From contig QAOA01002460.1 in the NCBI GenBank assembly GCA_003255065.1, forward strand, positions 17,378-81,377: a DNA stretch of 64,000 nt, given 5' to 3'. Made by a program: the position numbers and the translations under genes. How positions within the stretch are numbered: the stretch's first letter is position 1; each line of letters begins with the position of its first letter. Shown here piece by piece: positions 35,455 to 46,120 of this stretch. The notes beneath the pieces were generated by a model that saw only the letters and a program-made list of their open reading frames with translations, did no database searches and was not told the DNA's origin. The stretch comes from Cercis canadensis (Eukaryota; Streptophyta; Magnoliopsida; Fabales; Fabaceae).

Positions 35455-35529
35455 CCAAGTTAACAAATAATGCAACCTCATCTCGAAATTCTAAAGCATT
35501 TTCCATTTTCAATATTTCATCATTTGTAA
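35455..35529 (-). pseudogene. unidentified exon-like block
   Basis: Acceptor AATGCAG and donor TTG|GTGAGTGG bound an open 25-codon stretch, FTNDEILKMENALEFRDE then VALFVNL. The excellent donor and even composition make a captured exon likely. I do not recognise the protein. Confidence 0.4.
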
Positions 35530-37575
35530 ACTGCATTAGTTTCAGAGAAATGAAAACTAGGTGGCAAAAAATTGAGGGTGAGTTTGGATAGAGAAGCATT
35601 TTATTGAGAAAAAAAAAATACTCTTCTAAGCTGAGTTATAAGTACATGTTTCTCAAGGGAAGCTGAAGCTGTTGTGTTTGAATATCACTCATCTTTAATC
35701 TTTAATAAATTACATTTTTGTTAAAAAGACGAGTCACCTACCCACTACCCCGTGGACAGTACACATGGAGGGGAGTCCTAGTAGAAAAGAAACTACAAGA
35801 AGTTCTCTGAGAACTCCCTATGGATTGGGTTGCTCTTTGCTTCAAATATTTTAGTAGCTCTATTCCTTTGTTATTGCTTTAGGTTTTATGTTTAAGAAAA
35901 CCATTCTTGAATTCCAGCAACAAGTTCATTGCTTACCAAAAAATGGCAATCAGATTTTACTCCAAGTTCATTGTATTTGTAGCATCATCAGATATAGGCA
36001 AAGCAGTTGAATGCATATCTTTTGCATGGTGCTTTTTCCTGTCTTTGAAGAGTTTTAAGGAGGGAACCACCAGAACAACATGTTTTGGTGTAGGTTGAAA
36101 TCATTCAACATAATTGAGAAAGAATTATTTCCAAATAAACCAGAGGCTAATTCCCTGTATTACATATACTTGACAAAGGAAAGTATAACTCTGTTGGGCA
36201 AAACTATATAGAATCCATATTAAGTGAATAGATGATTAATATAGTAGCAAATTTGTCTCATTTGGTCTTTATATAATTCACTTAATGCTCATGCTCTGAT
36301 CTTTTTTGGTGGTTTGGGTTTATTTTGTGCATCTTTCTTGATCTTTTCTATTGGTTAATTCATTGAAGACTTCAATCTGATTACAGCCTCCCTTTTTCTT
36401 TTTTCCTTTCTCTTCGAGTCATCTTTTATTCCTCTAGTTTGGAGCTGGACCCTAATGATCTTGCATTGTTTGACATAGGACATATTTAGTTTCATTAGTT
36501 TATGAGTAAGATTTTATGTAATATTGAAGTTGATAGTAAGGATGTGGGTGGCATTGAGGCATTAGCAGCAATATTGAGGATGTCAAAGGCAAGGGTTTGG
36601 GCTTTACACGGCAAAGTTTAGGAGAAACATTTGTGGGGATGTAGAACTTTTGTTGCTAGGTGGATGATTATTATTTTGGCTAGCATAAAACGGAGAATGG
36701 AATAGTAGAGAGCTATTAAGTGGTTGTGAATAGTAGCAAAAAATAGAAGAAAAATGATGTAGAGAAGGGAATTTGGGTCACAATCAGTATTATATAGTAG
36801 TTTAGGGACGTTCTTATCACAGCAGCAGTGACTGGATAGTGGTCCTGCCACTTCTTAAACAGTCAAAAAGCACTTTGTTAATGAATAAGGAGATAGAACA
36901 CTAGACAAGATATTATAATAGCTTGAGCTCTACCGCATCTAGTTCATAAAATTATCAAAAGAAAATAACAACACATACCTAAAAGTCTGCTCACTACTAT
37001 ATCATACATTCACTAGCTTAAAATCACGTTGGCAGAAAAGTTGCAACAAAAAATAGCTCTAACCTAAGTAAGAATTCCATTTAAACAAGCAGAACGCAAA
37101 CTAATAAAGTTTTATTCAAATTTCCAGACACCAATTACTCAACTCAGCCACCTAAACTAGCAATACAAAATTGCGCATGAAACTAGCTACACATAGGGCC
37201 GAGGGGACAAAAGGGTTCTGTAAATTCTGAAAAACATTGAAATTTTCCGCCATCAAAGATCAGAAAGGAGACAAATTACACGACAATAAAAACAGTAGCA
37301 GGACAATATTGCAGTAGTCATTACAGTAGCAGTAGCAATAAAAACAGTAGCAGGACAATATTGTAGAACCATACAGAAACACTGCATACAGTAGTACACA
37401 CTCAAATAATTAAAGTGGAGCTATTCTAATACTGCCCCAGTCAAATTTAGAACCAGTCAAGCACACACTGAAATAATTAAAGTGAGCACCTCCAAAAGAA
37501 AAAAATAATAGGATCAAAATTACACAAAGTAAGAAATAAGATCTAGTAGACAGCTAATCGTATAGGCAAAAGAAC

Positions 37576-37655
37576 CTTGATCAACTCCACAATTGTTACA
37601 GTTTTGTTGATAGCTCTCCCCATTGCTTTAAAAACAATTTCATTTGAACCTTTTT
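37576..37655 (-). pseudogene. Alba DNA/RNA-binding domain exon fragment
   Basis: Acceptor CTCTACAAG at 37656 and donor ATCAAG|GTTC at 37576 bound 80 bases encoding EKGSNEIVFKAMGRAINK then TVTIVELIK. KG..EIV.KAMGRAI.KTV.I.ELIK is the core of plant Alba proteins (helix alpha-1, beta-2, alpha-2), which bind RNA and chromatin. The first base of the Glu codon would come from the preceding exon, which is not present in recognisable form. A single stray exon. Confidence 0.8.
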
Positions 37656-38004
37656 CTTGTAGAGAAGTGAACAAGAGAAAGTGAGTATGCCAATGCGAGA
37701 ATGGAGAACTTATATCATAATACAGAAATAATGAGCAACTCAAACTTTTACACTTCAATTTTTCCAAGACCCCGACAAAGCTATGGGGAAGAAAGTAACA
37801 GAAGGTAGACTCCATCCCTTGCTTGGATATTTCATCATAAAGGAGTGAGTGAGGATAGGAGTAAAACCAACCCTTTCCCTTTCATTTATGAACACTGAAA
37901 ATTCCATTTCCATCATATTATTTTGGTGTGAGAGGCAATAAAATAAATCTACCTTCCCAAAATTCATACATGCCTTGATCATTTAATCATTGTCTACCTT
38001 TTCC

Positions 38005-38143
38005 TTCACTCCAAATTCCAAAAAAAATCCAAAACTAAGCATGCTGTTAACTTTCACTCAATTTGACTTTTTAATTCACTCCAAATTCCAAAAAAAATCC
38101 AAAACTAAGGATGCTGTTAACTTTCACTCAATTTGACTTTTTA
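38005..38143. repeat. tandem duplication, 70-bp unit x2
   Basis: TTCACTCCAAATTCCAAAAA starts copies at 38005 and 38075. The units are nearly identical. Confidence 0.9.
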
Positions 38144-38230
38144 TTTATAAAATTAAATAAGAGAACTCTAGTTGCAAGCTCAAGCTGAACTTTAACCTCC
38201 AAGATGCTCTAGATTCATTTAAAACAATGT

Positions 38231-38344
38231 CTAAAGTGTTGAAAGGAGAATAACAGACATGGTACCAGCAATAGTTTTTACTGTAGCTGGACCCTTCCCC
38301 ATCTTCAGTGGATCCAGACTCTTAATCACAAGATCTCTTAATGC
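38231..38344 (-). pseudogene. BAP31-like ER membrane protein fragment
   Basis: The minus strand reads ALRDLVIKSLDPLKMGKG then PATVKTIAGTMSVILLST and a TAG stop at 38231. The LR-LVI--LD--K-GKGP--VKT-AGT--V-L-S pattern is the loop and start of the second membrane segment of plant BAP31-like proteins (ER protein sorting). The stop falls inside the membrane segment, and no N-terminal membrane segment or C-terminal coiled coil is found nearby, so it is a non-functional fragment. Confidence 0.6.
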
Positions 38345-39036
38345 ATGGCCCAATCTTCACCAATAAAAGAAAAGCAGCACACACTCCGCAAAAAGAACTA
38401 AGAACAACAACTTAATCATCCTTGCTTTCCAAAAATAGCACCCACCTTACACTAAAAACTAACCCAGCTATTTTACTAATCCTATAGCAAACTTCTGCTG
38501 CTCACTAATATTTGCTCAACGTCAAAGTACAAGATGTAGTAGTCATGGTTCTATCTGGTAGCTGGTAGTTCACTAGCAATCTCTATTATGCAGTACACTT
38601 AAAAAATCCACAGCTTCTCAGTGGACAAATTAAACTTGTTACTTGACCAAATATATAAAAGTTGAAGACAGCAGATATCATGCATTATGGGTCAGCTTAT
38701 TTGCAAGCAAATAGTTTTCCTAACAAAATGTGTTTGAAGAATAACCTACCTCCGAAGTCTTGTCAAATCAATCCAGGCCCTCCTAACAATAGTACCCACA
38801 GTTTACTCATAATATTGTTCGTGATGGCATTCTGCAAGTCATCCTTTTTGGTTGAGATACACCCACTCAACTATTAAGATTCTCCTGTTAGACCTCTAAC
38901 TTGACTCGCATCACTTCATGTAGATTAGTATGTGAATTTTTTTGAAGAAATTTCATGTAGGTTAGTATGTGATTACTAATGGCAATTACATACTTCCTCC
39001 GATCCTTGGTTGCAATAAAGCTCACTGAATCTATGA

Positions 39037-39264
39037 ATTACTACATCACTTGTACAGTCACAAGTTAGGTATGAGAAGCCAACGGAAAGTAAGCAAGGTA
39101 TAATTAAACATGTTTTTTCACTAACGCAACTGAGTCCAATAATTTATCTTATTACTACATCACTTGTACAGTCACAAGTTAGGTATGAGAAGCCAACAGA
39201 AAGTAAGGAAGGTATAACTAAACATGTTTTTTCACTGACGCAACTGAGTCCAATAATTTATCTT
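39037..39264. repeat. tandem duplication, 114-bp unit x2
   Basis: ATTACTACATCACTTGTACA starts copies at 39037 and 39151; few differences. Confidence 0.9.
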
Positions 39265-40368
39265 TTATTAACATACACATACCAGTTGAGCCCAATAAAA
39301 CAGAAGGATTCACACCCAGCCCCGTGATTTTTGGAAATTAGACATCATACAGAAGAGACACATTCCATTTTTTCAGGCAATGATCTTTTGAAAATAAACT
39401 CCATTGATACATCACTAGGACTAGTAGACAAACTTGAGGGCCAAGTTATACAAACTTAGAGTACAAGTTAAAAAAATTAGCCACTTATAAACATAAAAGT
39501 TCAAATATTTGAAACAAACCAAGAAAAAGCCCATAGAACAAAAATCCATGCATGGACATAACCAAATATCGAATTACAGGACCTAAAATTACTAAAGTAC
39601 CTCCTGATAGAAATTGATTTCCCCCTTTCTATTAAAATATTTCTCTAACCTCCTTGGAATTCAGAATCCCCTAAAATTTTAACTGATTCGGATGCCCTTG
39701 ACCTTGACAATTACATAAGAGTATATTAGTTCTTTTACTAGGGTATCTGCATCACATTTGATCCCTATAAATCTTATTTTCCTTGAACCATGGAAATTTC
39801 ACATGTTTTTACCTTCTAATTAAAGTCAGATATTAGGGGGGAGATCTACTTGGGAAGGACATCTTGCAAAGTTGTGTGACAAAAAATGAAAATATCTGTG
39901 GCAATAAGATCAGGTACATTATTGTTACAAGTACATATCAAAACTAAAGCTTTTAGGACACCAAGTGGTCAAGAGTTTAATTATTGCTGTCCTATTCCCA
40001 TAAATAAATTAAATTCCAGCACAAGAGTCAGCCTACACTATGTACATGCTTCAAGCTCAAAAGGCTTTCACATGAGGAGGCTTGTCAGAGATAAAACCTA
40101 TTGCAGGGCCTTCTCCTAGTAGCTTAAGGTTTTGGAATGACTGTGTATGTGACAATTACATATTAAACAAAAATTTAGACCTGAAGTATTGCTGGATCCT
40201 ATTCCTAGCAATAGAATAGAATTCAAACATTCTCCTTCCAATTGTTCCACTACCTTTCTCTTTTTGGATAGAAGAAGAAATATTATTAAATGAAATTGCT
40301 GCACTAACTTTTATTCCGCATAATGTTAATTGTTACATTTATTTGGTATCTGTATTTCTACTTGCTAG

Positions 40369-40430
40369 CTTTGGCAGAGAGAAGCAGCAAGCTTGAGGCA
40401 ACAACTTCAGTACTTGCAAGAGTGCCACAG
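40369..40430 (+). pseudogene. MADS-box (MIKC) K-domain exon 3 fragment, AGL17/ANR1-like
   Basis: Acceptor CTTGCTAG at 40368 and donor CACAG|GTAAAA at 40430 bound exactly 62 bases, the classical length of MIKC exon 3. It encodes LWQREAASLRQQLQYLQECH plus the start of Arg. W-REAA-LRQQL--LQE-HR is the first helix of the K box (protein dimerisation) of MIKC transcription factors, closest in my memory to the AGL17/ANR1 group. No MADS domain, I region or following K-box exon lies within several kb. It is the only captured fragment here on the plus strand. Confidence 0.8.
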
Positions 40431-41040
40431 GTAAAAGAATATAACCACCCAATAGTTGCATAGCTGTATTAGAGGAAATTTGTAGCGGACAGATTATCTT
40501 TACTAATAGGGTAGCAAACAACACATCCATATGAGTGATACGCGGATAACAAACCCATGGGAGTGACTACAACAACCACAAAATGCAGATGTCACAGTAC
40601 AACCAACATGCATTTGAACTTTAAAGATTTTATTTCGCTCAAAGATTTCCTAGCAGTTTGAAGGATTATGCATTCATCATCTATCACCCTGCCCCTTAAA
40701 AATTTGAGATCCTTCTGCTTCATAAGGTGAAGGCTTGAAGCCTCGCATGATGTGTGGATGTACTCTTCACACACTCACATAGAGACAAAGAGAAAGTGAC
40801 ACTAACAATGCTTCAAATTAAAATTACATCGATGAAGAAATTTGTTATTACCCCCACTTTATAAACTAGAAGTAAGCTATGCATTCTTGGGATAGTTAAA
40901 TGTTCTTGACGGAACAACAAGCAATGGTAGTAAAAGCAATGCATTATGTAATTCATTAGAGTTCCCTTCCACGTCAATGAGAAAAAACAAAGGATAACCT
41001 CCCTGTCAAATCACTACTATATCTTAAGTGATGAACTTAC

Positions 41041-41094
41041 AGAAAGAAGATCAAGACCAGCTAGCTCGAGATTTGGAACCACAGTTGCTAGGTC
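41041..41094 (-). pseudogene. CDKA (cdc2) exon fragment, downstream exon
   Basis: Acceptor TTTTCAG at 41095 and donor TTTCT|GTAAGT at 41041 bound 54 bases encoding DLATVVPNLELAGLDLLS. This directly continues the exon at 41195-41282 in the order and phase of plant A-type cyclin-dependent kinases. The next exon (beginning SMLCLDPSKR) is not present before 40430, so the fragment stops here. Confidence 0.85.
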
Positions 41095-41194
41095 CTGAAA
41101 AGTACAAGATAAGGCCAATTAAGTCTTACAGCAATGTAGATCCCAACAATTCAAGTACATTAAAGGTAAACAGCTGCATAGGAAATTCAATTAC

Positions 41195-41282
41195 CTTGGA
41201 AGGCCACTTGGGAAAGGCTGATTTAAAATCAGGCAATGAAGTCACTCCAGGCCATGTATCCTCATTTGGCGTACCTAAGATT
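41195..41282 (-). pseudogene. CDKA (cdc2) exon fragment, upstream exon
   Basis: Acceptor TTTGAAG at 41283 and donor TCCAAG|GTAATT at 41195 bound 88 bases encoding [19 protein letters not shown] then [10 protein letters not shown], the segment of the C-lobe after the kinase active site in plant CDKA. Together with 41041-41094 and their 100-base intron it forms a two-exon fragment with intact splicing signals. The catalytic exons (PSTAIRE helix, DFG) are missing upstream. Confidence 0.85.
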
Positions 41283-41651
41283 CTTCAAACAAGGAACAAA
41301 ATGTAAATATCACAGCACATATTACATGCCCATATATATTAATTGTTACATGCCCATTTGGAAGCAAAATTTATTACTGAATATTTTCACCAGTCACCAC
41401 TGTCCAAATACACATGATCCCTTTTACATAGTTGTCAGTAAAATATTTTAAAATTCACAAATTCAGCCAACATACAATAAACTCCTTTGTTCTGCTTTCC
41501 AGTAAGGAAAATAAGAGTAAGATAGAAAAGAGACCAAAACACAAGGAGATCAACAGGGACATCACTGCCACAATCACTGGGAAATGGAAATGCCATCTCA
41601 AATTTTAGACTAGTTTCCTATCTCAAATGAAAATGAGTATTTTTCCCCCTC

Positions 41652-41657
<6 letters not shown>

Positions 41658-41691
<34 letters not shown>

Positions 41692-41707
41692 NTTTTTTTT
41701 TTTTTTT
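41658..41707. repeat. poly-T tract with one N
   Basis: A homopolymer of about 45 T interrupted by a single N at 41692, probably a read-length or contig-join artefact. Confidence 0.9.
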
Positions 41708-41814
41708 CTGTTTCTGAGTAGAAAATCAGAATTCATAAGAACAGAGATGATGATAGAATATCTAGCTATGCCAATTGCAAACAGTGCAAATACCAAAATC
41801 ATAATGACCCCTCT

Positions 41815-41853
41815 TACAGCAAAGCTGTACATATCAACTTTTTCTTCCAATAA
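41815..41853 (-). pseudogene. possible protein-kinase exon fragment
   Basis: Acceptor AACTAG and donor GCT|GTAAGAG bound 13 codons, KLLEEKVDMYSFA. EK-D-YSF(G) is kinase subdomain IX, so this may be a fragment of a non-CDK plant kinase (Raf-like or receptor-like). Too short for certainty. Confidence 0.35.
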
Positions 41854-42000
41854 TTTCTAGTTTCAAAGAGAAAGGCTTGCATATCCGAAAGGAAAGCCAT
41901 AACCAATAAGAACATATGGTAGCAACAACATTAAAAACTGAGGCCATCTAATAAAGTATGAAGGAAAAGAAAATGCCAACCAAAAGAGTCAAAGGACAAC

Positions 42001-43141
42001 ATTAACCCTAACCTTAAATCCTAACTCTTGATCCCTTAAACTCTAAACCCAAAACCCTAATACTAAACCCCTTTCCTAAACCCTAAATTACCATAACCCA
42101 AGCCTAAAATCCTAATCCTAAACTCTAAATCCCTAAACCCTAAATCAAAAATTTGGCAAAGTCTCTCTTAAAACTTGAATAGTCAAAGAATAAAAAATTC
42201 CACACATGAACTTAGTCATAACAAAATCATTCATTTCATAACTTAAAATTAACTATCTATATAAGTAAAAATTACAAAACAAATTCTATACCAATCAAAA
42301 AATTCAAAAAAAATTCCACAATTACTTCACATCAATAATATAACAAAACCCTAAGCCTAATCATAATAGATGATATGAAATTCCTTATCAATTTCACTAC
42401 CTAAATTAAAGAAAATTTGATTTATATTTATAATTTTAAGTTTTAACTGGATCCACTAAAAAATTTTACTTTTTGAGTGGTGCATATTAAACTATGGCAT
42501 GCAATGTAAAAAATGGTGAAGACATGTGATGTGTAAGAGTTACATTTCTCTTTTAGGTTAAGCATGGATGTCAATAGGTCTTTGCAATTTTTTACTTTTT
42601 CCCAAAAAAATTATTTTGTTATTTGCTAGAACTTTTCCAAGTTCTCATTTTTTGGCACACCAAATTGAGCAAAAAATTAAGAATAGGAATTGGAATTAGA
42701 TATGTGAATTCCAAATATCATGTTTGGTGCAACTTATAAAAATAGAATTTCAGTTAATTTCACATAACAATTCCATAGAATTGTAACATAACTAGTTATA
42801 CATATCTTCAATTTTGAACTAAGACTAGCTATAATCATTATAATTTCATAATTATAACTTTATCTCCATTATTAAGCATCTCGTAACTATATTTAACAAT
42901 CTTAAGTTTCAAATCTTTGATCATATCACCAATCATCCTACTAATTTCTCATAGAAAATCCATAAAAAATTATAGAGAAGCTCGGATAGTGGAACCTACC
43001 TCAAAGAGCTAGTAATCAAAAAACTGAACCGCTATGCTGGAAGATGAAGTCATGCACTGCAAAACACAACTACAGGGAGGAAAAATGGCCAGAAAACATC
43101 GAGGGGATAAAGAGAGTACAAAGGAGATAAGAAATGAAGGC
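42001..43141 (-). mobile_element. CACTA transposon 3, leader and intron part
   Basis: 42001-42420 is the diverged reverse complement of 12400-12900 in CACTA 1 (same telomere-like tract, then the AACTTTTAC...TTAGTTAT and TTGTTATATTATTGATGTG regions). About 43090-43136 matches the reverse complement of the CACTA 1 leader (12050-12120). The Athila element interrupts the leader at 43141. The part 42430-43030 has no counterpart in CACTA 1 and may be a further insertion. Towards lower coordinates homology stops at 42000, exactly where the TNP1 gene would begin, and the gene-fragment cluster starts instead. Confidence 0.75.
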
Positions 43142-44594
43142 TGTTACATAAAATGTGAACGCAAGTGCACGTGCCGTAATCAAGTAATAAAGAAGTGAGA
43201 TTAATTATCATCCCACGGAGACTATGGCTATTAAGTACCAAAATTATGCATATTCTAATTTTATCTAGACAATTGATAGGTGAATTTTTGATGATAATTG
43301 ATTGTAAAATTGTAAGCAATAAACAATCACTTAGAAAAATGAGTAAGAATATGGTGATAAAATATCTAGGATGTCGATTTTACCGTAGCTAGTCTGGAAT
43401 TTTATCCCTTAATCATTAATCAGCAACACTCTTCCAAATTGATAGCCAAGAACCCTAAATCATTCAATTGCCTTTCCCAAGGTCAAACAAATATATTCCT
43501 AAACTATGAATCCACTATATTCCTATGTGGATTGTGAATAGTTCCTGAATTCAATTCATTCTATGGTTCTTTTTATTAGCTACATAGATCATAAGGGTAT
43601 ATTCCTATCCCTTATGGAATCTATGTTCTGAATCCCTATGGTCCTCTATCACAACTAACTTTCCAGTATCATTGTAATCACCTGCTCATTTATATTGATG
43701 GCCAGTCAAAAAGAAGCATTAAGTATGGAGATCAAGAAGTCAATTTAAGAAGAAGGTCTTTTGATTAATTCATTAGAAATTACAAACCATCCTAGGCTAG
43801 GCTACATCTCCACCCTAGATGGTGGAATTAGTTCATGATAATTGCAGAAAATAACATTACACACAGATTAGACATGAATAACAAGAAAGAGATGAAGAAT
43901 TGAACTATGGGATGTGATGATTCGATGCCGAAAGTCTCGATCTTCAAGCTTGAATCCTCTTCTCTTTTTGCCTCTTCTCTAAAAAGTGTGGAACCCTAAT
44001 TTAGACTTTAAGAGTCCTATTTATAGGTCCTAGGAAGTTTAGGAGAAAAAGGAATTAAATTAAAATAGGATTCCTAGTGAAATTAGGAATCTTAGAGGTC
44101 AAATCATGAGTTGACCGTCAAGGGGCTGCAGCCTTGGGTTTGGGCGCTGCAGCTCCTTGAAGTTTGCCTGATGGGCGTTGCGGCGCCCTCTTTTTCTCGT
44201 GCTAGGGCGCTATGACGCCTAGTATAGGGCGTTGCGGCGCCCTCCTTTATGTTCTCAGTCTGCAGCGCCCTACAGCTTCCTGAACATAGGGCGCTGCGGT
44301 GCCTGGTGTAAGGCGCTGTGGCGCCCTCCTTGCTAAAATCTGGCTAGTTACGCATTGGGGTGCTGTGGTGTCCTGAGTGGGGGCTGCGGCGCCCAAGTCC
44401 TGCCTTCAATTCCAAATTGCATGATTTTTCTTCTTTCTTGCACTAAATTTCTCCAAAATGGCTTCCAAGTTTCCCAAAACATAAACCTACAAAAAATGAG
44501 ACTTAAATCATGAAAACCTATCCTAAAATACTCAAGAATAGACAAGAATCAAGCAAGAACATTATGAGATAAACGGTATAAAATCTGCTTATCA
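43142..44594 (-). repeat. 3' LTR of the Athila element
   Basis: Reads TGATAAGC...GTAACA on the minus strand, with TG/CA ends. Most bases match the other LTR by eye. About 44 bases near 43895-43940 are missing from the 5' LTR. It contains a TATA-like CCTATAAATAGG at 44016-44027 and the GC-rich palindromic cluster 44127-44400. Confidence 0.93.
44127..44400. repeat. GGCGCTGCGGCGCC palindrome cluster, 3' LTR
   Basis: About eight imperfect copies of GGGCGCTGCGGCGCCCT-like words in an otherwise AT-rich LTR. The same cluster is in the 5' LTR (56323-56590) and again inside the element (48714-48905). Confidence 0.85.
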
Positions 44595-44899
44595 AATACC
44601 CCAAAACTTGAGATTTTGCTCGTCCTCGAGCAAAAACCAGGGACTCTTTTCAACTTTTCGAACTCAAGAAAAATGTCTTTGCTCTACTCCTCTATTAGGT
44701 CTCAAAGATAAGAAAAANAGAATAGACAAGAATCAAGCAAGAACATTATGAGATAAACGATATAAAATCTGCTTATCAAATACCCCAAAACTTGAGATTT
44801 TGCTCGTCCTCGAGCAAAAACCAGGGACTCTTTTCAACTTTTCGAACTCAAGAAAAATGTCTTTGCTCTACTCCTCTATTAGGTCTCAAAGATAAGAAA
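44535..44899. repeat. 182-bp duplicated contig end around a single N
   Basis: 44535-44716 and 44718-44899 are the same sequence (one clear base difference), joined by N at 44717. Probably an unmerged overlap. Confidence 0.9.
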
Positions 44900-46080
44900 A
44901 AAAATTTAGAATTCCAGAAAACATGCTCAAATCAGAACGATGATGTACTCTATCATTGAAATCCTTCACAACTAACAAACTCCTTGAGTGTGTGTGTGTG
45001 TATCCCAGCATATTGACCAAATGAAATATTAATCATGTTATACATGCTTTTACTCATAGATGTTTGACCTCTTAATTTGGATAATATGGAACTCCATAGG
45101 CTAGTTATCATGTCACTCTTCACAAATGTAGGCTTGTTTTTAACATTAAAGATCAAAAGGTCTTTTTCAAGCTTGTAGTATAAGGTTATCAACATGGCTC
45201 AAATCACCCATGACACATCGCCTCAGCTAGGATTCTAGAGCACTTTTTTCATTTGGGTTTTCAGCCAATCTTCTCACTGCTTTCCTTTCTCACTTGTCAA
45301 TTACCTTGATTATTTTCTCTTTGCTTTCTTTTTCCTCTTGTTCTGTCTTACGAGGTTGGTTTCATCCCCAATTTTTATTCTTTCTTTTTTTTCTTCATGG
45401 GGGTGCACCAACCTTTTTCATTCACATTGTGAGTGAAGAGGGCAAAATTTTTGTGCATATTTTTCAAAGTTCAATACTCCATCCATCCTCCCTATATGTC
45501 ACTGTACTTTCAATATTTTTTCTAGCATCTGTGTGAATCATGAGTGTAAGGTTAGGGAAAATATTGAAGGTTTCGGATTTCTGTATGGGTTGACAAGGAA
45601 AGGGGCTAAATGTTAGGCTCAACTGGGGTGACTAAGAGAATTCACAGAATAGTTTGTCTTGAAAGGCTCAATCGATTCGAACATTGCCTAGATCATTTCC
45701 TTAATGTCTCAAAGCCTAGGATTTCACCTCAAATGGCATTCAAACTAGTTCTAGAGTCCACATGAGGTCATGAAGTGTTAAGCATGCATAAATTTACTTT
45801 AGAATTCACTAGGGTCATGCATAGGATCAAGTGCTTAAATTGTGTCAAGGAGAGAGTTAATAATAGAAGAAAATCACAGGCGAGTAATCATGTAACTTAA
45901 GTTTATGCATATTTTCAAAAATTCTGATTACTACACAAAAGATTTTATCACTGACCTTGGAGTTTCAAATTTACACAGATATCATCTCATTACTCATTAC
46001 TACAAGTTATGGGAATAGAAAACAAATAGGTACTCAGTAAATAAAATAGTGTTTTTCCACCCCCAAACTTAGTACATGTA
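44900..46080 (-). other. Athila non-coding region before the 3' LTR
   Basis: AT-rich with a short GTGTGTGTGT run at about 44990. Minus-strand TTTTGGGGTATT just before TGATAAGC (44595-44607) is the likely, poor, polypurine tract. No coding sequence. Confidence 0.5.
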
Positions 46081-46120
46081 TTGTCCTCAATGAATCCCAA
46101 CAAGAAAGAAAAATACTTCA

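Larger units (their letters stand above)
31050..41860 (-). mobile_element. cluster of captured gene fragments (probable Pack-CACTA cargo)
   Basis: At least six unrelated cellular genes are each represented here by one or two exons with GT/AG borders but without their neighbours: isopropylmalate synthase, proteasome alpha-2, Alba, BAP31-like, CDKA and MADS. All but the MADS exon read on the minus strand. The cluster abuts the leader-intron half of CACTA 3 (from 42001), which also reads minus. Element boundaries on the left are not resolved, so capture by a Helitron remains possible. The individual exons are listed separately. Confidence 0.6.
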
